Shown piece after piece: positions 1 through 5,599 of a DNA stretch of 9,820 bases. The stretch covers positions 1 through 9,820 of the forward strand of contig CBDUYN010000272.1 in NCBI GenBank assembly GCA_965371445.1, read 5' to 3'. The notes beneath the pieces are model-generated. The model made no database searches. It had not been told where the DNA came from and saw only the letters and a list, made by a program, of their open reading frames with translations. A program made the position numbers and the translations under genes. Positions within the stretch are counted from its first letter, which is position 1, and each line of letters begins with the position of its first letter. This DNA is from DASWIG01 sp965371445 (GTDB lineage: Bacteria > Acidobacteriota > Thermoanaerobaculia > Multivoradales > J023).

Positions 1-333
1 GTCGGAACCCACCATCCCCCGCGGGGATGGCACCTCCGGAGAACGTCGGAACCCAACCATCCCCCGCGGGGATGGCACCTCCGGAGAACGTCGGAACCCA
101 CCATCCCCCGCGGGGATGGCACCTCCGGAGAACGTCGGAACCCACCGTCCCGGTGGGATGGCGCCTCCGGAGAACGTTGGAACCCGCCATCCCGGCGGGG
201 ACGGCCCTTCCTGGGAACGTCGGAACCCGCCATCCCCGCGGGGATGCCCATCCTGGTAGGGTTTGCGAGATCCGCCATCCAGCCGGGTCGTGGATCGTCG
301 GGCCCGCCATGCGGCGGGACCATCGACGGGTAG
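1..333. repeat. Array of 34-45 bp palindromic tandem repeats, left edge cut
   Basis: Eight head-to-tail copies can be read: 1-44, 45-89, 90-133, 134-175, 176-218, 219-260, 261-299 and 300-333. The first three are nearly identical (one extra A in copy 2); the rest diverge progressively. Each early copy opens with GTCGGAACCC, carries a perfect 8-bp stem with a CGC loop (CCATCCCC at 12-19, GGGGATGG at 23-30), and ends with the palindrome CTCCGGAG (34-41) and AAC. In copy 4 the stem survives with a G.T pair, and in copy 8 it is replaced by a different perfect stem, CCCGCC/GGCGGG. Units abut with no unique spacers, so this is not CRISPR. The array starts at the window edge and probably continues leftwards. 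Short ORFs through it are by-products of the repeat. Function unknown. Confidence 0.9.
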
Positions 334-393
334 GCCGCCAGCCACGGTTTCATCAATGCCCCGCGCTACGGGTTTCTTGGCGCTGAAGCGGAC

Positions 394-413
394 GGACATC
401 CGGTACGGTGTCC
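394..413. other. Small hairpin downstream of the 110-residue gene
   Basis: GGACA (394-398) pairs with TGTCC (409-413), and inside it CCG/CGG close a GTA loop with one bulged T. An alternative outer pairing uses GCGGAC (388-393) and GTCCGC (410-415). It lies about 90 bases beyond the stop of the minus-strand gene ending at 504. No U-run follows on either strand, so a terminator role is only possible. Nothing else was seen in 334-503. Confidence 0.35.
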
Positions 414-503
414 GCGGAAAGCGTCCGAGCTTCTTCAGGGTACAGAGTCTCTTGATCTCAATCATCGTCTTCCTTGCGTCAATGTTCGGCGACCAAGCCT
501 CCA

Positions 504-836
504 TCACGCATCAGGCGCCCTCCGATCCCAAGACGTCCCTTCCCAGCCCGAGATTCGCCCGTTATCTTCGCACAATGGGCACTTCCAGATGATGGCTTCC
601 GACGTAGCTTCATAATACGCGAGAATTTCGCCACCACATGGACGTCTCTTCGGGTTTCGTCTGCAGATCACGTTGGTGAGGGTGCCCTGACCATCGAGAT
701 AATCAATTCCTGTCATCCATGCGATTATGGAGCCATGAAAAAGAGCGAGTTTAAGAGCTGGTGAAGGAATGTCAGCCGGCAGCTCCCCGAACTCGTTCAG
801 GTAGTGTCGCATATCAGTGATCCACGTATCTGCCAT
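504..836 (-). CDS. Uncharacterised 110-residue protein with four cysteines (zinc-ribbon-like)
   Basis: The protein begins MADTWITDMRHYL. The N-terminal half (about 5-45) is probably helical. The C-terminal half has C58 and C67, then C86 and C89 in a CPLC knuckle, spaced C-x8-C-x18-C-x2-C, which suggests one bound zinc. The motif CPLCEDNGRISGWEGTSWD (86-104) looks like a conserved family signature. From memory it resembles a recurring family of bacterial hypothetical proteins, but I cannot name the family or a function. The ATG at 836 has no clear Shine-Dalgarno, but a perfect TATAAT lies 17 bases upstream, so the mRNA leader would be very short. It is co-oriented with the CHAT gene, separated from it by a 65-bp hairpin, and shares its lower GC content. 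A DNA- or RNA-binding role is only a guess from the knuckles. Confidence 0.75.
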   Translation of the reverse strand: MADTWITDMRHYLNEFGELPADIPSPALKLALFHGSIIAWMTGIDYLDGQGTLTNVICRRNPKRRPCGGEILAYYEATSEAIIWKCPLCEDNGRISGWEGTSWDRRAPDA

Positions 837-853
837 GTCCGTTCACTTCAAGA

Positions 854-859
854 ATTATA
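854..859 (-). promoter_or_regulatory. Candidate -10 box for the 110-residue gene
   Basis: On the minus strand the sequence reads TATAAT, identical to the sigma-70 -10 consensus, 17 bases before the ATG at 836. A start about 7 bases downstream would leave a leader of roughly 10 bases, fitting the missing Shine-Dalgarno. No good -35 is present: the expected position falls in the outer arm of the adjacent hairpin (869-933). Confidence 0.4.
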
Positions 860-868
860 GAAGCGTAA

Positions 869-933
869 GCCGCAGAACGGCTTGGCGATGAGCGGCGGCG
901 TAGCCGTCCGCTCAATTGGCGTTGTTCTGCGGC
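869..933 (-). repeat. Long imperfect hairpin, recombination-site-like (attC-like?)
   Basis: GCCGCAGAAC (869-878) is the exact reverse complement of GTTCTGCGGC (924-933), a 10-bp outer stem. After an unpaired internal loop of about 9-10 bases per side, TGAGCGG pairs with CCGCTCA, and CGGC/GCCG close a GTA tip. An outer box, an unpaired spacer, an inner box and a variable tip is the plan of integron attC sites. Position also fits: on the minus strand it directly follows the CHAT gene and precedes the next gene. Against it, the ends read GCAGAAC and GTTCTGC rather than RYYYAAC and GTTRRRY (about 5 of 7 positions), and no integrase gene is in the window. It could instead be a mobile palindromic element or an RNA processing structure. 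The fold is certain from sequence; the role is inference. Confidence 0.55.
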
Positions 934-1029
934 CTCTTCTCATGTCTTGGCTTTCAAAGGGAGTTTGGAGAACCTGCTGTCTTAAAAGTGGATTCCGACA
1001 ATGTTGAGCCAGAGGAGCCTTCACGCCCG

Positions 1030-2541
1030 TCAAGAGAATTCCCATATTCTCCTAATGACACGGTGTCGAGCAGTTTCGGGCAAATACTCGATGAGTCTAT
1101 CATATCGCATAGAAATCAGCCCGACGCTACCAACTCGCGCTCGGGCGTAACTCTCGAGACCGCCTCTCAATGTCGCAGCCAGCTCGGCTGCTATTCGCGG
1201 ATTGGTCAGGAAAGTATCGAACACTTGTTTTGCGAAATCGACGACCCCCTTGTCCGCCAAAAGAATATCGTCGCAGGAGTCGCAAACTTCCGCCATCCTT
1301 GCAACGCAGATCTCATGCAGATGCTGAGCCCAGCGACCTCTTAATTCCTGCAGGCCGTCTTTAAAAGCCTCAGTTGCTGCCCGCTCGGCCTTGACGAGAT
1401 CGAGAGCCTGCACAGCCACCTGAGCGGAGAGGGACTGATCATCGGTCAGTCGCCTTGCCGCGCTAAGAATATTCTTGATTTTATGAGTGCGATCTCGAAA
1501 GAAATCACCCGACAGTGAATTCAGACGACTGATGAAGCTTGAGTAATCCATCTCCTCCGGCGCTCTGATAAAGGCCCCGGCATTCTCTCTAAGGCCAGGT
1601 TTCTCTATGAGCCGTGGTAAGTTACATGCACCTCCATCGATCTTCAGGCGAGCCAACGCTTGGGCAAATGCATCTTTCAGATCTCTTCCGTGAGCGAGCG
1701 CGCTGTAGAGTTGGCCAGAAAAAATTCGCGCCGGATCGTCTTGCATATCGCCGCCAATTCCTATAGTGAAGTTGATTATCTTCGACAAGGCATCTGCCTG
1801 CAATTCCGAATGGCAGCAGTTAAGGACTACGGCCTGCATGTCGACAGAAAAAGGAGAGAAAAGATTGAGAAGCTGCCTCCCGTCTAGAGGTCTCACACCC
1901 CCTCCCTCATCAACGAGCATTATACCCTCATTTGCACTACCGGCGGCACCGCCATGACCGCTAAAGTGGACGATTTTGGGTCGTAGATCATTCAGGCTGT
2001 CGAAAATGTCTTCGACTCTTACGGCCCAGCGGGTTTGAAAATCTATCACGTCTCGATGGCTGCCTTTTTTTATTCTCTCGGAGATTAGCCGTACCTCTTC
2101 ATCTAGCTGCAGGCGGTCCGTGCTTATTGGGTTGGCAGCGAGAAATAGGATTCTCAAATCGCCACTGTATGGTAGAATCTCACTTTTACCCCTCTGCTTG
2201 ATAGATTTCGGCGCCCTTAGTCTGCGCTCGAAAGTTGGTAGTTCTTCCAAGATGATCTTGGAGCTTTCCTCCTTGATATCCCTTGAGTCTATTGGTGCTA
2301 GCCTTGCGGCCTTAAGCTTGACGTTCATCGCTTTTTCAATTTTTGAAATGGATTTCTTCAAAAGTCTTACGCCCTCCTTTCCTACCCCATCACACTTGGC
2401 GCCGCCTAATGGATCCTTCTTCATGGTATAGACCACTCGATACAATTCGACAATTACACTAGCGATTTCATGGGCGGCGGAGAGTAAGTCTATCGTCAAC
2501 TTGTCCCGCAGTCTTACCTTCACTTGCGATGGTGGCTGCAT
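1030..2541 (-). CDS. CHAT-domain caspase-like cysteine protease
   Basis: The 503-residue product has three parts. Residues 1-125 are charged and mostly helical. Residues about 129-325 are a CHAT (caspase HetF-associated with TPRs) peptidase: first strand with RILFLAANP (130-138), then TDRLQLDEEVR, VHFSGHG (191-197) giving probable catalytic His196, and VVLNCCHSE (238-246) giving probable catalytic Cys243, aligned with the usual LNAC motif. Residues about 330-503 are helical with no domain I recognise. CHAT proteases are cytoplasmic and often act in bacterial conflict and regulated-death systems, where flanking regions sense a trigger or bind partners; that role here is inference. The ATG at 2541 directly follows an in-frame TGA and has only a weak AGG at spacing 4, so the true N-terminus is uncertain (see the ORF at 2468-2668). 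GC content is clearly lower than in dprA and the plus-strand operon, suggesting acquisition by transfer. Confidence 0.88.
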   Translation of the reverse strand: MQPPSQVKVRLRDKLTIDLLSAAHEIASVIVELYRVVYTMKKDPLGGAKCDGVGKEGVRLLKKSISKIEKAMNVKLKAARLAPIDSRDIKEESSKIILEELPTFERRLRAPKSIKQRGKSEILPYSGDLRILFLAANPISTDRLQLDEEVRLISERIKKGSHRDVIDFQTRWAVRVEDIFDSLNDLRPKIVHFSGHGGAAGSANEGIMLVDEGGGVRPLDGRQLLNLFSPFSVDMQAVVLNCCHSELQADALSKIINFTIGIGGDMQDDPARIFSGQLYSALAHGRDLKDAFAQALARLKIDGGACNLPRLIEKPGLRENAGAFIRAPEEMDYSSFISRLNSLSGDFFRDRTHKIKNILSAARRLTDDQSLSAQVAVQALDLVKAERAATEAFKDGLQELRGRWAQHLHEICVARMAEVCDSCDDILLADKGVVDFAKQVFDTFLTNPRIAAELAATLRGGLESYARARVGSVGLISMRYDRLIEYLPETARHRVIRRIWEFS

Positions 2542-2668
2542 TCAACCTGTGTCGCTTTTCGATCTCTCCAATCTTCTCGCGGAGGTTCTTCCTGGCTAGT
2601 CCATGAAACACCTCTGCATAGTCGCGGGCAGGAGACTGTTGTACTTCGCTGCTTCGAGTTGGTTTCAT
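2468..2668 (-). CDS. 66-codon ORF overlapping the CHAT gene 5' end
   Basis: The reading runs from MKPTRSSEVQQS to a stop at 2468, overlapping the CHAT gene by 74 bases in a different frame. Residues 24-40 (GLARKNLREKIGEIEKR) form a plausible amphipathic coiled-coil helix, and its composition before the overlap looks protein-like. Two readings fit. It may be a small gene upstream of and partly overlapping chat. Or it may be the real N-terminus of the protease, put out of frame by a single-base indel in 2471-2541; the overlapped tail (from about residue 51) then would be non-native. No long homopolymer or obvious slippery site lies in the overlap. Ribosome-binding support is poor: GGGATGGG ends about 10 bases before the ATG. 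I do not recognise a family. Confidence 0.4.
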   Translation of the reverse strand: MKPTRSSEVQQSPARDYAEVFHGLARKNLREKIGEIEKRHRLNAATIASEGKTAGQVDDRLTLRRP

Positions 2669-2768
2669 AGCTTGCTACCCATCCCGCCATCCTTTAAGGT
2701 GCCCAAATGTAGACCCTTCTGAGTCTCAAAAGAGCGGCCGGCGGCATTTTGGGGTTCTTCTGATCCGC

Positions 2769-2780
2769 AAGCCGCAGAAC
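2769..2780 (-). repeat. Second copy of the 12-bp hairpin-arm sequence, upstream of the CHAT gene
   Basis: AAGCCGCAGAAC here is identical to 867-878, the outer arm of the hairpin downstream of the CHAT gene. On the minus strand both read GTTCTGCGGCTT followed by (A)GCG-like bases, in the same orientation. The two copies bracket about 1.9 kb holding the CHAT gene and the overlapping ORF. No partner arm is found within about 100 bases on the far side, so this is a lone arm: possibly one end of a cassette, an attI-like simple site, or a hairpin whose other half was lost. Confidence 0.5.
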
Positions 2781-2810
2781 ATTGTAATCGGACCGTCAAG
2801 GACCCTCAAA

Positions 2811-3323
2811 GGCTGCTACGGTCGCGGCCTATTACGCCCGCCACCGCTCTGCCGTCTGCCGGTAAGTGCCTCCCCGTCAACGGCTTACGACCGCCAGCGG
2901 CTTCTCGGTGACCGGAGAAAGGCCGCGACCGCGGGCGGCATATCGTCCTCTCCCCCGGCAAATGCCCGCTCCTGGGGCAAAGGCCGCCTGCTACGCGGCC
3001 TATCACGCCGGGCCTCGGAGCCCGAGCGTAGGCGAAGTCGCTCTGGGCCAGGGACTTAGGCTCGCTGCGCCGCTCTCGCTCGCCGACAAAGACCGCCCGC
3101 TGCGCAGCGTAGCACCCCGCCGCGAGGCCGGCACGGCGACGTCCGGGAGCAATGGCCGCGCACTGCGCGGCATAGCACCCGACCTGCCACCCTCGCACCT
3201 CACGCCGATCTCCCTGACTGCAAAGCACTTAGCCCGCCTTTCCTCGTCCTTGGGTCGCCGAGAAAGGTCGACCCCTGCGCAGCCTATCGCCCCGATCTGG
3301 GTCCAGGCAGCTTTGGTGCCAAC
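2811..3323. repeat. Three degenerate ~171-bp direct repeats in a gene-free region
   Basis: Units are 2811-2981, 2982-3153 and 3154-3323. Each has two copies of a ~28-bp sub-element with approximate consensus GGCCGCCC..TGCGCGGCCTATCACCCC, starting at 2811, 2921, 2982, 3091, 3154 and 3267. Their spacings alternate (110, 61, 109, 63, 113), which shows the higher-order unit. Between sub-elements the pattern recurs as CTTAGGCTCGC...CGCCGACAAAGACC (unit 2) and CTTAGCCCGCC...CGCCGAGAAAGGTC (unit 3), and units close with GGGGCAAA, GGGAGCAAT or GGTGCCAAC. Some sub-elements hold a perfect palindrome, for example GCTGCGCAGC at 3099-3108. ORFs on both strands here have repeat-derived, unbalanced composition and no recognisable domain, so I treat the region as non-coding. 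Copy identity is low, so the repeat is old. Confidence 0.65.
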
Positions 3324-3435
3324 ATCCGCCGCTTTTCTGCCTGACGTGAGCTGCCTCGGCTGCCATTCTTGAACGGCTCCGAGGATAACAGCAGCCCAGC
3401 TTCGCCTTGACGTCGCGGATGTTTTGAATCCTCAT
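3229..3435 (-). pseudogene. Stub with a Phd/YefM-like antitoxin N-terminus
   Basis: A strong Shine-Dalgarno, AAGGAGG (complement of 3444-3450), lies 8 bases before an ATG at 3435. The first 14 residues, MRIQNIRDVKAKLG, match the pattern at the start of Phd/YefM antitoxins (short strand, then I-R-[DE]-x-K-A-x-L). After about base 3394 the reading becomes rich in Cys, Arg and Gly and runs into the third repeat unit, with no antitoxin-like sequence in any frame that I could follow. No toxin gene is adjacent. The simplest reading is an antitoxin gene truncated by repeat insertion or deletion. It starts 76 bases beyond the dprA stop on the same strand. Only 14 residues support the family call, so it may be a chance match. 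Confidence 0.35.
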
Positions 3436-3511
3436 AGAACGAACCTCCTTCCCTCGACGAGGAGCTGGTTTCCTTCCTTCCTGCCGGTCAGGGCCACCTT
3501 ACCAGGTCCTC

Positions 3512-4657
3512 TCACCGCACGTAGACCGGCCCCGGCTCGCGCCGCACCCATCCCCCCAGCTCGAGCTCCAGAAGCGTCCCCAGCACCTGGTCGACCGGCA
3601 GCTCAAGCCGCCCGGCGACGTCCTCGGCGGTCTGAGGACGCCCCGGCACGAACGCCTCGAGAAGCTTTCCCGGCGCTCCTTCCGGAAGGCTCTCCACGAC
3701 CTGCGCGGTGTCGTCCTCCTGCGTGGCGCTCCCGGTCTTCGTCTCGGCACCCTCGCCGGGAAACGGAAAGAGGGTCTGCTGGTGACCGGCGAGCGAGAAG
3801 CTGACCAGGATGTCCTCCGGACACCGGGCGACGAAGGCCCCGTCGGCGAGAAGCGAGTTCGTCCCCAGGGAGAGGTCGTCGAAGATGCGTCCCGGCACGG
3901 CGTAGACGTCGCGGCCGAGCTCCATGGCGTGGTGAGCCGTGATCAGCGATCCGGAGCGCTCCTTCGCCTGGACGACGAGGGTCGTCGAGGCGAGCGCCGC
4001 GAGGAGGCGGTTGCGGATCGGGAAGTGCCACGGCCGGGGCTCCGCGCCGAGGGGGAGCTCGCTCAGGACGGCCCCGTTCGCGGCGATCTCGTCCTTGAGC
4101 CGTGACTGGCGCCGCGGATAGTCGACGTCGAGGCCGCAACCGAGCACGGCGATCGTGCGTCCGCCGGCGGCGAGAGCGGCGCGGTGGGCCGCGGAGTCGA
4201 TGCCGCGGGCGAAGCCCGAGGCCACGGTGACCCCGGCGGCGGCGAGGCCCGCGGCGAACGACTCGGCCGCCTCGCGGCCGTAGCCGTCCATCTTGCGCGA
4301 GCCGACGATCGCCGCGACCGGCGCCTGGTCGAGCGTCCCGCGGCGATAGAGGACCGGCGGCGGCAGGGCCAGCTCGCCGAGCTGCGGCGGGTAGGCCGGA
4401 TCGCCCAGGGTGTCGATCTCGCAGCCGGCACGGCGGGCGCGCTCGAGCTCGCGGCCGGCGTCCTCGGCGGCGCGGGCGCGGACCGCGATGGCGCGGCGCA
4501 GCTGCTCGATCGGGACGCCCAGGCGCGCCGCCAGCGCCGGGCTCGCCGCGGCGGCCTCGTGCCAGGCCTCCAGGCTCAGGGCGAGCCGGCAAAGCGCCGC
4601 CCGGGTGATCCGCGCGGCGGCGTTTAGGGCGATCAGCAGATCGCGTCTCTCGTTCAT
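3512..4657 (-). CDS. dprA: DNA-processing protein DprA (Smf)
   Basis: DprA binds incoming single-stranded DNA in the cytoplasm and loads RecA during natural transformation. The 381-residue product has an N-terminal helical region (about 1-80) and a DprA Rossmann-like core (about 85-280) with VGSRK (118-122), SGFARGIDSAAH (147-158), FPIRNRLLAAL (212-222), ERSGSLITA (233-241), PGR (255-257) and GTNSLLADGA (265-274). The C-terminal segment (about 320-381) fits the winged-helix domain of longer DprA proteins, and the length is usual for the family. The start at 4657 is chosen because AAGGAGG (complement of 4664-4670) sits 6 bases upstream; the frame stays open for 35 more codons to an ATG at 4762, but that extension has neither conservation nor a ribosome site. 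It is divergent from the TPR gene. Composition is host-like and all core motifs are present, so it should be functional. Confidence 0.96.
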   Translation of the reverse strand: MNERRDLLIALNAAARITRAALCRLALSLEAWHEAAAASPALAARLGVPIEQLRRAIAVRARAAEDAGRELERARRAGCEIDTLGDPAYPPQLGELALPPPVLYRRGTLDQAPVAAIVGSRKMDGYGREAAESFAAGLAAAGVTVASGFARGIDSAAHRAALAAGGRTIAVLGCGLDVDYPRRQSRLKDEIAANGAVLSELPLGAEPRPWHFPIRNRLLAALASTTLVVQAKERSGSLITAHHAMELGRDVYAVPGRIFDDLSLGTNSLLADGAFVARCPEDILVSFSLAGHQQTLFPFPGEGAETKTGSATQEDDTAQVVESLPEGAPGKLLEAFVPGRPQTAEDVAGRLELPVDQVLGTLLELELGGWVRREPGPVYVR

Positions 4658-4968
4658 CGTCTTCCTCCTTGCGGCCCCGCGGGACCGCGGTTTCAGGTTT
4701 ACGGGGCACGGGTCCGGGCGTCTTCGCCGCGCCGATCCGTCGTCGCCGCGCCGACCTGGCATCCGTGTTGCACGGCGTCACCCCTATAGAGACGGAAAAA
4801 CTCCGTCGGCTCTGACGGTGGATTTGGGACGAGATGAGAGGTTGTGGGGCCGAGGGGTAGAGATCCGCTCCCCAGCCGTCTCGTATATACTCGACAGGAG
4901 ACCGTGTTGAAGAGAAACCCAGAGACGAACGCAGCCGCCACGCCGGCTGCCCCAGCACGAGAGGATCG
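4658..4968. promoter_or_regulatory. Divergent intergenic region between dprA and the envelope operon
   Basis: Both flanking genes must be promoted from these 311 bases. On the plus strand TATACT at 4886-4891 is a reasonable -10 box about 78 bases before the TPR gene, but the matching -35 position (ATCCGC) is poor. On the minus strand CTATAG near 4785-4790 is a weak candidate for dprA. No clear operator or riboswitch was seen. Confidence 0.3.
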
Positions 4969-5418
4969 ATGATGAAGCGTCGCCCTGTAGGACGCCTGAT
5001 CGCGGCCGTCCTGAGCCTTGTCGTCCTGACCGTCCTGGCTTCGCCCGCCTTCGCCAAGGGGAAGAAGAAGCCCGACACCAAGAACGCCCAGCTCTCCTTC
5101 GGCATCCAGATGGCCAAGAGGAGCCTGTGGAGCGAGGCGCTTTTCCGCTTCAAGCAGGCGGAACGCCTGGAGCCCGGCAACGCGAGGGTGCTCAACAACA
5201 TGGCCGTGGCCTACGAGGCCCTGGGCCAGTTTGACCTCGCCCTCGACTACTACCAGCGCGCCATCAAGGCCTCGCCCTCGAACGCCGACATGAAGCGCAA
5301 CTACTCGCGCTTCGTCGAGTTCTACCGCAGCTTCAAGGCCGCGGGCGGCGACGAGGAGGAAGGCGAGAAGGACAAGGGCGACGACAGGACCGCGGACGCC
5401 GGGGGCGGTGGCTCCTGA
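4969..5418 (+). CDS. Exported small TPR protein
   Basis: The 149-residue precursor has a signal peptide: MMKRR basic end, hydrophobic core about 9-24, likely cleavage after SPAFA (residue 29). There is no lipobox Cys. Two tetratricopeptide repeats follow, about 38-71 (with W54, A57, F61 and A64, ending LEPGN) and 72-105 (with N76, A79, Y82, A90 and A98, ending SPSN). The tail (about 125-149) is acidic, then Gly-rich. TPRs are protein-binding scaffolds, so a periplasmic adaptor role is likely; the partner is not shown. GAGAGGA lies just upstream of two in-tandem ATGs (4969, 4972); the second has better spacing, so the product may be one residue shorter. It is the first gene of a co-oriented run with two other exported proteins. 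Confidence 0.88.
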   Translation: MMKRRPVGRLIAAVLSLVVLTVLASPAFAKGKKKPDTKNAQLSFGIQMAKRSLWSEALFRFKQAERLEPGNARVLNNMAVAYEALGQFDLALDYYQRAIKASPSNADMKRNYSRFVEFYRSFKAAGGDEEEGEKDKGDDRTADAGGGGS

Positions 5419-5521
5419 CGACGAGCGAGAGACCGCCGGGACGATCCCTCCAGGGGACGGCGGCGACCTCAGAGGAAGACACCCGGGGCCTTCCCGCGAA
5501 CCTGCGGCGGCCCCCCCCCCG

Positions 5522-5596
5522 AGTCGGAGACGAGCCAGAGGAACACAGTCGGAGCCGAGCCAGAGGAACACAGTCAGAGACGAGCAAGAGGAGCAG
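5522..5596 (+). repeat. Three 25-bp tandem repeats ending in the next gene's ribosome site
   Basis: Copies are 5522-5546, 5547-5571 and 5572-5596, with pattern AGTCGGAGMCGAGCCAGAGG then AACAC. Copies 1 and 2 differ at one base; copy 3 is more diverged. Every copy has an AGAGGA Shine-Dalgarno-like core, but only the third is placed to serve the ATG at 5600. A run of ten C (5511-5520) lies just before, and a related AGAGGAAGACAC occurs near 5471. Confidence 0.85.
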
Positions 5597-5599
5597 AGC

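Noticed and set aside
1..260. CRISPR array
   Set aside because: Repeat units are directly adjacent with no unique spacers, and no cas genes are present.
27..386. 119-codon plus-strand ORF with MAPPENVGT-like repeats
   Set aside because: It only reads the 44-bp palindromic array; the frame of the repeat motif changes between copies because unit lengths are not multiples of three.
869..933. Simple Rho-independent terminator for the CHAT gene
   Set aside because: Too long and interrupted by a large internal loop, and no U-run follows on the minus strand.
916..1344. 142-codon plus-strand ORF
   Set aside because: Antisense to the 3' end of the CHAT gene, with no ribosome site and no family resemblance.
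2806..3372. ORFs of 140 codons (minus) and 168 codons (plus)
   Set aside because: Both are translations of the ~171-bp repeats, with biased composition and no recognisable domain or ribosome site.
3603..5201. 532-codon minus-strand frame over dprA and its upstream region
   Set aside because: Arg-rich translation in the wrong frame of dprA, running through the divergent promoter region into the TPR gene.
5408..5599. N-terminal extension of the 5600-6316 gene
   Set aside because: Low-complexity sequence read through a poly-C run and tandem repeats; a signal peptide and a good ribosome site mark the start at 5600.
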